Assembly (NCBI GenBank): GCA_903930505.1
Contig: CAIYYQ010000280.1
Coordinates: 1 to 5,087 of the forward strand
Direction of reading: 5' to 3'
Source of the DNA: Methanobacteriota archaeon
Lineage (GTDB): Archaea > Thermoplasmatota > E2 > DHVEG-1
DNA: 5,087 nucleotides
Shown piece after piece: positions 1 through 5,087 of the stretch (the stretch's first letter is position 1; each line of letters begins with the position of its first letter). Under the pieces are notes generated by a model that saw only the letters and a program-made list of their open reading frames with translations, was not told the origin of the DNA and did not search any database. The translations under genes and the position numbers were made by a program.

Positions 1-58
1 AGTTGCGGTTCACATGGTTCGCAACTTTTGGATTAATTCTTTTCTTTGCGCTTCCCAT
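1..58 (-). CDS. Start of a small basic protein, truncated at the window edge
   Basis: An open frame starts at the ATG at 58-56 and reads MGSAKKRINPKVANHVNRN before leaving the window. It begins 34 bp after the stop codon of the DUF2240 gene on the same strand, so co-transcription is likely. The 19 visible residues include five Lys/Arg and no acidic residue, which suits a ribosomal or other nucleic-acid-binding protein. The basic start and the NR pair faintly recall archaeal ribosomal protein L39e, but the spacing of conserved residues does not match well, so this is only a possibility. No good GGTGA site sits directly ahead of the ATG; the nearest purine-rich stretch (AGGGGCTGA) is about 20 bases upstream. 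The start and even the reality of the gene remain uncertain. Confidence 0.4.
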   Translation of the reverse strand, partial: MGSAKKRINPKVANHVNRN

Positions 59-92
59 CCTGCTAAGAAAAGAGGTTTCAGCCCCTAATTAT

Positions 93-602
93 CTATTTCG
101 GGATGAAGCCTGTAAACAACATATGTTCTATTTGTTCAAAAAAAGACTCAACATTTACACCATATTCTCGAGCAACAATAAGTGCAGCAACTTCAGGTAT
201 AATCTGTTTTTCGTTTTCAGTATCATTTATTTTTGCAGTAATGGTCTCTTTATTTTGCCCTGTTTTTTCTTCGATGTCTTCTATGATTCGTTCTATCAGC
301 GATCGTTTTTCTTTTCGTGCCTGATCTTTTACTGGGATGTGCTGTTGTTCAGAAACATGTTTTGATGGTTGAAACCCAATCGGGATATCAACAGTGTTCA
401 CATCAAACGAAGGCGTGACCATGTCATCTTTTTTTATTAAAAGTTTTTGATTCAACGCATGTTTGACGAACTCCTGTGCTTGCGTGGAGGAAAACCATCC
501 TAACTCTAGTGAAAGTGGGAGGTAAATATCTGATTCTTTTAACATGTTTTTACCGCTTCGTTTAAACAGAAACGCAAGGATGATTTTTGATTCAGAGTCC
601 AT
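93..602 (-). CDS. DUF2240 family archaeal protein
   Basis: This 169-residue protein matches my recollection of the archaeal DUF2240 family in length and in two regions. Residues 1-80 have the family pattern of a helical, winged-helix-like part: an N-terminal IILAFLFKRSGK, then LELGWFSSTQAQEFVKHAL (32-50), a leucine-rich LLIKK and a PSFDV...VDIPIGFQP stretch. Residues about 119-153 carry the C-terminal block with KIND and EVAALIVAREYGVNVESF. The middle (about 85-118) is charged, probably helical and more variable. There is no signal peptide or membrane segment, so it should be cytoplasmic. The molecular function of the family is unknown to me; a nucleic-acid-binding role is only suggested by the N-terminal pattern. 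The ATG start is supported by a GGTGA site six bases upstream. It overlaps the end of the HisA-like gene by 11 bp, which points to coupled translation. It ends in TAG. Confidence 0.92.
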   Translation of the reverse strand: MDSESKIILAFLFKRSGKNMLKESDIYLPLSLELGWFSSTQAQEFVKHALNQKLLIKKDDMVTPSFDVNTVDIPIGFQPSKHVSEQQHIPVKDQARKEKRSLIERIIEDIEEKTGQNKETITAKINDTENEKQIIPEVAALIVAREYGVNVESFFEQIEHMLFTGFIPK

Positions 603-1188
603 TTTTATTCACCGTCTCCTTTTTTCGTATTGGGACAAGCAATCCTTGAGCACCAATTGAATTCCAATATGTTTCATTCCATTGGTCTGCAGCGGTTACA
701 TAGATTTTATATTTCCCGCAAAGTGTTTTCACATATTCATCGGTTACAAAATTATTTTCAGGTTTAATGTTTCTAATGAGCACAACGCCATCTATATCTG
801 AGAACAGAGAAAGATTAGTATCAATTGGTTCTTGATTTTGAAAATCCAGGACAATATATACAGGGTCTTCCATGGTTTCTCGTATCTCAGGGATTCCTCC
901 TTTTGAAAAGAGCCGTGTTCGGATAAGTATCGTTGCTGCGCCTGCCATCACTGAATCGACGACGTCATCGACATTTCGGGGTCCGTTATCAATCCATAAT
1001 GAATATTTTTCTGCTAACTGTTGGTAGAGCGTTAAATCTGGTTCATTCGTATCAATGCCATCTTCATCGAATACGTAAAGATTTTTTCCTTCTTCCACTT
1101 GTTCTTTGATGTCCTGTAAGGATAGTTCTTGGTCATCTTCTGTGAGTATTGTTTTATTTCTTATGTAGATGAGTGGAATGATTTCCAT
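592..1188 (-). CDS. HisA-like TIM-barrel protein, probably not an active isomerase
   Basis: This 198-residue protein resembles the HisA/HisF family (archaeal HisA-related proteins of the COG1411 kind). Numbering from the ATG at 1188, it opens with MEIIPLIYI, the position of HisA's first strand (IIPAIDL). Then come LYVFDEDGI at 37-45, equivalent to HisA's VDLDGA strand, and LWIDNGPR at 64-71 followed by DVVDSVMAGAATILIR at 75-90, equivalent to the GGGIR and aGa..viiGt segments. VYIVLDFQ near 109-116 matches the strand-5 region. The first catalytic Asp of HisA is a Tyr here (IIPLIYI). The two phosphate-binding glycine loops are also altered (IDNGPR, and TAAD instead of SGG). Asp115 on strand 5 is kept. 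At 198 residues it is shorter than the usual 240 or so of HisA. I infer a repurposed barrel of unknown ligand rather than a histidine biosynthesis enzyme. A TTG at 1203 is in frame and would add five residues, but the ATG fits the family start better; neither has a convincing ribosome site. First gene of the minus-strand cluster. Confidence 0.82.
   Translation of the reverse strand: MEIIPLIYIRNKTILTEDDQELSLQDIKEQVEEGKNLYVFDEDGIDTNEPDLTLYQQLAEKYSLWIDNGPRNVDDVVDSVMAGAATILIRTRLFSKGGIPEIRETMEDPVYIVLDFQNQEPIDTNLSLFSDIDGVVLIRNIKPENNFVTDEYVKTLCGKYKIYVTAADQWNETYWNSIGAQGLLVPIRKKETVNKNGL
609..613 (-). promoter_or_regulatory. Shine-Dalgarno site of the DUF2240 gene
   Basis: On the minus strand the bases read AGGAGACGGTGAATAAAA then ATG. 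The GGTGA core pairs with the 3' end of archaeal 16S rRNA and lies six bases before the start codon at 602. It is inside the last codons of the upstream HisA-like gene, so ribosomes finishing that gene would be positioned to restart here. The site fixes the start of the DUF2240 gene. Confidence 0.75.
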
Positions 1189-1275
1189 GGTTGTATGAAT
1201 CAATGTCTCTGCATAAAAACATTGTTCAGATGCTTTCTTTGTAAATACGTTGAATTGTTGTTGCCTGGGTTATGA

Positions 1276-1286
1276 TTGATAAATGA
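1276..1286 (-). promoter_or_regulatory. Weak TATA-box candidate for the minus-strand gene cluster
   Basis: On the minus strand the bases read ATCATTTATCAATC. A TATA-type element here would place transcription start near 1250 and give a leader of about 60 bases before the ATG at 1188. The match to the archaeal TTTAWATA pattern is only partial, and other AT-rich stretches (for example TATTTACA near 1240) would serve equally well. This is a guess from position and composition. Confidence 0.2.
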
Positions 1287-1394
1287 TTCGCAATAGGATC
1301 GGTGTAATATGTATAACCTAGATGGTTTATTTTTTTCGGGAAAAATTATCAAATACGTGATATTAAGTTTAAATAGGCGTTCTGGTTTTTTCCC

Positions 1395-1409
1395 CACAAA
1401 ATATAAATA
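1395..1409 (+). promoter_or_regulatory. Likely TATA box and BRE for the protease gene
   Basis: The sequence CACAAAATATAAATA joins a purine-rich BRE-like CACAAA to an ATATAAATA core, a good fit to archaeal promoters. Transcription would start about 25 bases downstream, near 1430, leaving a leader of about 70 bases. An equally plausible box is TTTAAATA at 1368-1375, which would lengthen the leader by about 30 bases. Only transcript mapping can choose between them. Confidence 0.4.
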
Positions 1410-1487
1410 CAATTAGATATATAGTAATTAACCTTATAATAATTATCGCACTGCACCAATAAAAGAGTTGATCTAATGTAAATATGT

Positions 1488-1494
1488 GGTGATG
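1488..1494 (+). promoter_or_regulatory. Shine-Dalgarno site of the protease gene
   Basis: GGTGATG lies four bases before the ATG at 1499. GGTGAT is complementary to the 3' end of archaeal 16S rRNA. It selects this ATG, which is followed at once by a signal peptide, as the real start of the large open frame. Confidence 0.75.
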
Positions 1495-1498
1495 TAAA

Positions 1499-1582
1499 AT
1501 GAAAGTTAGTAAGGGAAATGGAATTAAAACGCTGGCAATAATCGTATGTATGTTTTTATTTATAACAAATTTTTCATCCGCT
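1499..1582 (+). other. Signal peptide of the protease
   Basis: Residues 1-28 have a short basic N terminus (three Lys in the first ten residues), an uninterrupted hydrophobic core at about 11-22 and a small-residue SSA just before Ile29, consistent with Sec export and cleavage after Ala28. There is no twin-arginine motif. The Cys17 inside the core does not sit in a lipobox, so a lipid anchor is unlikely. Confidence 0.8.
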
Positions 1583-4500
1583 ATACCTGTTCAACAATTA
1601 ATTGAACAAACAGATAAAGGCTCTACTGAGTCTTTTTTAAAAGCACAAGAAAATGGAGGCGAGAGTGAACAATCTGAATCCGCCTCTTTACCTTTCATGC
1701 AAGATCCAGTAAAATCTGTCATTGACGATGGAATCATTCATGCATCTCCTCCTTTAAAAGCTGAAGAGGCAGGACAATTCGTACCTGGAGAAATAATCGT
1801 TAAATTCAGGGATACTCAAAAGGCAATAACACTATCAAAGCAATCTTTTGTACAAACTGGTTTATCATCTGTTGACTCCATCTTGGATACGCATCGTGCC
1901 TGTTCGGTAAGCCAAAATTTCAAAGATAATGAAATAAGGGATGATCAATTTGGTTTGAAAAAAGTATATAAAATTACGTTCGAGGATAAAACTATTGATA
2001 TACTTGATCTCGCGAAGAAATTAGAAAAAGATACTTCAATTGAATATGCAGAACCAAATTATCTATGCTCTCTGCTCGATGCCCCTAATGACCCATATTA
2101 CTCTTCTTCTGGAAGCTGGGGTCAAAGTTTTCAAGATCTCTACGGCATGCATATCATAGATACAGCGGATGCATGGAATGTAACTACCGGTAGTAACGAC
2201 GTGATTGTTGCTTTAGTTGATACCGGTGTGGATTATACGCATCCTGATTTAGCAGCAAATATGTGGACTGATGAACAAGGACATTATGGACATGATTTTC
2301 GAAATAATGATACTGATCCAATGGATGACGGTGGGCATGGCACTCATTGTGCCGGCATTATAGCTGCCGTGGGGAACAACAATCTCGGTGTTGTTGGCGT
2401 GAATTGGCATACAAAAATAATGGCGTTAAAAGCATTTCCTGGGTCAGGTTCTGGTTCATTAAGCGATTGTTCTAATGCGATTGTATGGGCAGTTGATCAT
2501 GGTGCTGATGTGATTAGCAACAGCTGGGGCGCATACGGTACATCAGGGCAAGAAACAGATGCGATAAATTATGCACGAACTCATAATGTTGTTTTAGTAG
2601 CTGCAGCGGGAAATGACAATACATCGAATAAGATGTACCCTGCGGCATATGATGATGTAATCGCCGTTGCTGCGACAGATTACAATGACCAAAAAGCAAG
2701 TTTTTCAAACTATGGGGATTGGGTTGATGTTGCAGCCCCTGGTGTTGATATCTTGTCTACAGTTCCTCTTTCATTTTCTACATATACTAGGGGTTTCGTT
2801 ACAATTAATTCTGTTTCTGACAAGAAACTCCAATCCATTGTTTTTGAATATTCTGCCCCGGTTCCTGGGGAGGGGATGCATGGGCAACTCCTCTATGCGG
2901 GGTTAGGTCGTGTAGAGAATTTCTCCGGTCAAGATTTCAGGGGAGAAATAGCACTGATGCAACGGGGGGGAAATCTTTATTTTAAGGATAAGGTTCTTAA
3001 TGCATCTCGTGCTGGCGCGATTGGTGCAATTATTTATAATAATGAACCAGGTAATTTTTTTGGCACTCTTGTTGAACCTTCAGTGATTCCTGCTTTTTCT
3101 GTTTCTGATACGGATGGATTTTATCTGTACCAGTTGATACAAATGGAGCCAACGTATGTCACCTGTTCAGAGGTACAGTTGGGTAATTACGGTGTGATAA
3201 GTGGTACCAGTATGGCCTGCCCGCATGTTGCTGGGTTGGCCGCTCTGGTTCTTGCGAAGAATCAGAGTTTGACACCTGAGATGGTAAAAGCGATTCTTGT
3301 TCATGCGGCTGATCCCGTAGATTCTTCAGTGTATATCGGCAGCGGGAGAATAAATGCGAATAAGGCACTTCACGAAGGAGTAGCTCTTGCCGCGTTTAAT
3401 CATTCGCTTGATGATGTAGAAATTGGAGGGATCGTCACAATTAATGGAACAGCATGGGGGGAACATTTTGAATATTACACAATAGAATACGGACGAGGTA
3501 ACACGCCTTCTTCGTGGATTGAGATAGCAAATTTATCATCTCAAAAAACAAACGGTATTCTGTGTTCATTTGATTCGACAACGGTGCCAGAATGCCCTTG
3601 TACTCTACGATTGCGTGTAATTTGTACAGATGGGGGAATATATGAAGATATCATTCGTTTTTCTATATGTAATCATTTTATTGTAGATGATGATGGTTCC
3701 ACTCATGTTATAGATTTTACATCTATTCAGGATGCTATTGATCATGCAGGTAATGGAAGTAAAATCTATGTGCTCAATGGAACATACAACGAAAACCTCG
3801 TCATTACAAAATCAATAGCGCTATATGGTGAAGATAAAAATAAGGTGTTTATTAATGGAAATAATAGTATAGGTATTTTTATCTCTGCAGATAATGTAGA
3901 AATCACAGGATTTACTATTCGACAGGGGCATCAAGGGATCACAATTCAGTCATCGACAAATATTTCTATCCACGACAATGATTTCTATTTTAATGATGTA
4001 GGTATAGTATCAAGCAGTTCAAACAATATTGACATATCGTATAATACTGTTCACGATAATGGATTGGAGATGTGTAAAGAAGTCTCCGTCTCTGCGTATG
4101 TCAATGAAGATGTACCACTGAGGGATAAAAGAGACGACATTCAACAAACATCGATTGATGAAATAGACGATGCTGGCATACAACCTGTTCTATTTTATTT
4201 TGGAGGGATAATACTTGAAGATACTATGAATGCAAAAATTACCTATAACAATCTAAGCAATAACGAGCAAGGAATTTGTATTCTCAGCGAATGTGCAAAC
4301 AATCTTTTATATGGGAATAACTTCAATAATAATATTCAACAAGCATTTGATGAGGGAAATAATCAGTGGTATTACGAAGGTCAGGGAAACTACTGGAGTG
4401 ATTACACAGGTATAGATGGAAACGGGGATGGTATTGGCGATATTCCCTACAATATCTCTGGTGGAAACAATCAGGATATCTACCCCTCAATGAATGAATT

Positions 4501-5087
4501 TGAAACGGTTCAACCAACGCCTTTTACCGTGTTTGTCGATGATGATTATACGAAAAACACGCCGGGATGGGGATACGATCATTTTGCAACGATATGGCGT
4601 GGTTTTTTTAGTGTTAAAGAAGGAGGGACGGTTTATGTTTGCAGTGGTGAATATTATGAAAAATCTTTGCTGCTTTACAAAACAATTACTCTCTTAGGCG
4701 AGGGTAGCAGTAGTGTTATCATTGAAGGTGGCAATGATAGAAATGTAATTCAAATTAACGCAAGTGGAGTATATCTTCAGGGGTTTACAATTAAAGGTAA
4801 GGGAATTATTAATGGCAATATTTGGACCACCCCCGCTGGAATAGATATGTATTCCAATGACACCATCATCTCTAATAATCTAATAATGGGATGTTGGGTT
4901 GGTATTCATATTCATTCTCTTTGTAATAACATAATTTCTGGTAATACTATCTCTAAAAACTATTATGGTATGTATGTTTATTATTCAAACAATTTCACCA
5001 TTTCAAATAATGATATTTTGAATAATTCCAACATCGGTGTTGGTTTTTCAAATAGTTACAATAATATTATTTTTAAAAACAATGTCA
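1499..5087 (+). CDS. Secreted subtilisin-like (S8) protease with PA domain and tandem beta-helices, 3' end outside window
   Basis: The frame stays open for 1196 codons and leaves the window. Residues 1-28 form a signal peptide (Lys2, Lys5, Lys10, then TLAIIVCMFLFITNF and SSA), so the protein is exported. Residues 29-91 are an acidic Ser/Gln/Glu-rich spacer. Residues 92-190 are a propeptide of the fervidolysin/thermitase kind (PGEIIVKFRD to IEYAEPNY). The S8 domain starts at PNDPYY (197-201, like the thermitase N terminus, whose Asp binds calcium) and runs to about 632. It has Asp241 (VALVDTGVD), His280 (GHGTHCAG), ISNSWG (339-344), oxyanion Asn372 (AAAGND) and Ser571 (SGTSMACPHVAG), so it should be active. 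A PA domain (about 462-550) is inserted between Asn372 and Ser571. A beta-sandwich (637-724) and two NosD/PbH1 beta-helix modules (about 727-1000 and 1009 onward) follow; these usually bind carbohydrate or surfaces or act as stalks. The expected role is extracellular protein degradation or surface processing. The C-terminal anchor, if any, is not visible. The gene is alone on its strand here. Confidence 0.95.
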   Translation, partial: MKVSKGNGIKTLAIIVCMFLFITNFSSAIPVQQLIEQTDKGSTESFLKAQENGGESEQSESASLPFMQDPVKSVIDDGIIHASPPLKAEEAGQFVPGEIIVKFRDTQKAITLSKQSFVQTGLSSVDSILDTHRACSVSQNFKDNEIRDDQFGLKKVYKITFEDKTIDILDLAKKLEKDTSIEYAEPNYLCSLLDAPNDPYYSSSGSWGQSFQDLYGMHIIDTADAWNVTTGSNDVIVALVDTGVDYTHPDLAANMWTDEQGHYGHDFRNNDTDPMDDGGHGTHCAGIIAAVGNNNLGVVGVNWHTKIMALKAFPGSGSGSLSDCSNAIVWAVDHGADVISNSWGAYGTSGQETDAINYARTHNVVLVAAAGNDNTSNKMYPAAYDDVIAVAATDYNDQKASFSNYGDWVDVAAPGVDILSTVPLSFSTYTRGFVTINSVSDKKLQSIVFEYSAPVPGEGMHGQLLYAGLGRVENFSGQDFRGEIALMQRGGNLYFKDKVLNASRAGAIGAIIYNNEPGNFFGTLVEPSVIPAFSVSDTDGFYLYQLIQMEPTYVTCSEVQLGNYGVISGTSMACPHVAGLAALVLAKNQSLTPEMVKAILVHAADPVDSSVYIGSGRINANKALHEGVALAAFNHSLDDVEIGGIVTINGTAWGEHFEYYTIEYGRGNTPSSWIEIANLSSQKTNGILCSFDSTTVPECPCTLRLRVICTDGGIYEDIIRFSICNHFIVDDDGSTHVIDFTSIQDAIDHAGNGSKIYVLNGTYNENLVITKSIALYGEDKNKVFINGNNSIGIFISADNVEITGFTIRQGHQGITIQSSTNISIHDNDFYFNDVGIVSSSSNNIDISYNTVHDNGLEMCKEVSVSAYVNEDVPLRDKRDDIQQTSIDEIDDAGIQPVLFYFGGIILEDTMNAKITYNNLSNNEQGICILSECANNLLYGNNFNNNIQQAFDEGNNQWYYEGQGNYWSDYTGIDGNGDGIGDIPYNISGGNNQDIYPSMNEFETVQPTPFTVFVDDDYTKNTPGWGYDHFATIWRGFFSVKEGGTVYVCSGEYYEKSLLLYKTITLLGEGSSSVIIEGGNDRNVIQINASGVYLQGFTIKGKGIINGNIWTTPAGIDMYSNDTIISNNLIMGCWVGIHIHSLCNNIISGNTISKNYYGMYVYYSNNFTISNNDILNNSNIGVGFSNSYNNIIFKNNV
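1772..2068 (+). other. Inhibitory propeptide of the protease
   Basis: Residues 92-190 start with QFVPGEIIVKFRD and end with LAKKLEKDTSIEYAEPNY. This is the beginning and end pattern of the compact alpha-beta propeptide (inhibitor I9/fervidolysin type) that folds the S8 domain and blocks it until cleaved. Cleavage is expected in the short stretch between Tyr188 and Pro196, just ahead of PNDPYY. Cys135 and Cys190 are the only cysteines in this part. Confidence 0.75.
2882..3148 (+). other. PA (protease-associated) domain inserted in the S8 fold
   Basis: Residues about 462-550 carry the standard PA signature: GEIALMQRGG (482-491), then FKDKVLNASRAGAIGAIIYN (495-514), and VIPAFSVSDTDGFYL, the usual IP..sis...g. 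ending. The insertion lies between APGVDILST and the Ser571 motif, the same place as in lactocepin-like and plant subtilases. There it shapes substrate access or mediates protein binding. Extra strands at about 424-461 probably belong to the insert. By eye the DNA here is richer in G than the flanking gene, including a run of seven G at 2964-2970. Confidence 0.85.
3407..3670 (+). other. Cysteine-rich beta-sandwich after the catalytic domain
   Basis: Residues 637-724 read as a small all-beta domain: VEIGGIVTINGTAWG, then YYTIEYGRGNTPSSWIEI, then TLRLRVICTDGGIYEDI. The pattern G.v.I.GtA.g..f..Y.ieYG...p..W..i is one I associate with Ig-like spacer domains of exported archaeal and bacterial proteins. 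Five cysteines (689, 699, 701, 709, 724) fall within 36 residues, while the rest of the protein has few. Disulfide bonding outside the cell is the simplest reading. Confidence 0.6.
3677..4498 (+). repeat. First beta-helix module (NosD/PbH1 type)
   Basis: Residues about 727-1000. The module begins with FIVDDDGS, continues with TSIQDAIDHAGNGSKIYVLN and ITKSIALYGED, then enters right-handed beta-helix rungs rich in Asn (GFTIRQGHQGITIQSS, ISIHDNDFYFNDVGIVSSS, IDISYNTVHDNG, then ITYNNLSNNEQGI). A charged loop at 857-900 interrupts the rungs. It closes with QWYYEGQGNYWSDY and IDGNGDGIGDIPYNI, the hallmark ending of archaeal NosD-like helices. Its opening is repeated in the second module, showing an internal duplication. 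Confidence 0.85.
4364..4456 (+). other. NosD-type WSDY and calcium-loop-like signature
   Basis: Residues 956-986 contain GNYWSDYTG followed by D973-G-N-G-D977-G-I-G-D981, spaced like the DxNxDGxxD calcium loop of dockerins and EF-hands. This closing block is very common at the end of beta-helix domains in archaeal surface proteins. Calcium binding is inferred from the residue pattern only. Confidence 0.7.
4523..5087 (+). repeat. Second beta-helix module, cut by the window edge
   Basis: Residues 1009-1196 restart the same plan as the first module: FTVFVDDDYT, TPGWGYDHFATIW, GGTVYVCSGEYYEKSLLL, YKTITLLGEG, then VYLQGFTIKGKG. These are followed by PbH1 rungs of about 22-24 residues (NNIISGNTISKNYYGMYVYY, then SNNFTISNNDILNNSNIGVG). 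The block VDDD...TPGWGYDHFATI is a recurrent opening of archaeal secreted beta-helix domains as I recall them. The rungs are still running at the window end, so a second WSDY closing loop would be expected downstream. The DNA becomes strongly AT-rich here through AAT and ATT codons. Confidence 0.85.

Larger units (their letters stand above)
1189..1498. other. Divergent AT-rich intergenic region
   Basis: This stretch separates the minus-strand HisA-like gene from the plus-strand protease gene and should hold promoters for both. I see no tRNA, no convincing protein gene, no repeat array and no clear hairpin terminator. The half nearest the protease (about 1365-1445) is very rich in A and T and contains several archaeal TATA-like stretches: TTTAAATA at 1368-1375, ATATAAATA at 1401-1409, and CTTATAAT near 1433-1440. 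The half nearest the HisA-like gene is more mixed in composition. Confidence 0.7.

Noticed and set aside
103..324. Open frame of 73 codons on the plus strand
   Set aside because: It is antisense to the DUF2240 gene in the opposing frame, with a Ser/Ile-rich translation typical of a shadow frame.
3..365. Open frame of 120 codons on the plus strand
   Set aside because: It lies antisense to the DUF2240 gene, its translation is Phe/Tyr/Cys-rich without family resemblance, and the minus-strand gene has a proper start and ribosome site.
1329..1345. T-run followed by CGGG and A-run, looking like a terminator
   Set aside because: There is no paired stem of useful length, and the position between two divergent gene starts does not call for a terminator.
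1200..1412. Open frame of 70 codons on the minus strand in the intergenic region
   Set aside because: It starts at a TTG without a ribosome site, its translation resembles no family I know, and it covers the likely promoters of both flanking genes.
2514..2708. Short minus-strand frame inside the protease gene
   Set aside because: It is antisense to the conserved S8 catalytic core, so it is a shadow frame.
2667..2906. Short plus-strand frame inside the protease gene
   Set aside because: It is out of frame with a continuous, well-conserved protease reading frame; I checked it as possible frameshift evidence and found none.
3159..3368. Short minus-strand frame opposite the catalytic Ser region
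   Set aside because: It is antisense to the GTSMACPHVAG region and has no ribosome site or family resemblance.
4323..4697. Short frames on both strands within the beta-helix region
   Set aside because: They are shadows of repetitive Asn/Asp-rich coding sequence whose main frame stays open.
1..5087. CRISPR array, insertion sequence, tRNA or defence system
   Set aside because: I found no spaced direct repeats, terminal inverted repeats, cloverleaf sequence or nuclease/helicase-type proteins; the repeats present are protein-level beta-helix rungs.

Overview
The window looks like a piece of an AT-rich archaeal genome. Three things support this. A DUF2240 gene, a family known only from archaea, is present. 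Two of the genes have GGTGA-type Shine-Dalgarno sites close to the start. The large secreted protein joins a thermitase-like protease to NosD/PbH1 beta-helices, a style common in uncultured Thermoplasmatota and some methanogens. A sediment Thermoplasmata lineage such as MBG-D is a reasonable guess, but it is inference and this window alone cannot fix it.

Layout. The left part (about 1-1188) is transcribed on the minus strand. Reading from right to left it holds a HisA-like TIM-barrel protein (start near 1188), a DUF2240 protein whose start overlaps the previous gene by 11 bp, and, 34 bp further on, the first 19 codons of a small basic protein that runs off the left edge. The tight spacing suggests one transcript with a housekeeping flavour. 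A divergent, AT-rich, non-coding stretch of about 310 bp (1189-1498) carries the control signals for both sides.

The right part (1499 to the window end, still open) is one very large plus-strand gene with at least 1196 codons. It encodes a secreted, multi-domain subtilisin. In order it has a signal peptide, an acidic spacer, an inhibitor-type propeptide, an S8 catalytic domain with an intact Asp/His/Asn/Ser set and an inserted PA domain, a cysteine-rich beta-sandwich, and two successive right-handed beta-helix modules. The first helix closes with a NosD-type WSDY...DGNGDGIGD loop. The second is cut by the window edge.

The two halves show no functional link beyond sharing an intergenic region. 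The minus genes look cytoplasmic, and the plus gene looks like an exported protease for extracellular protein breakdown or surface work. I see no CRISPR array, mobile element, tRNA or rRNA, and no defence system. What is notable is the modular build of the protease and the apparently catalytically dead HisA-like protein.
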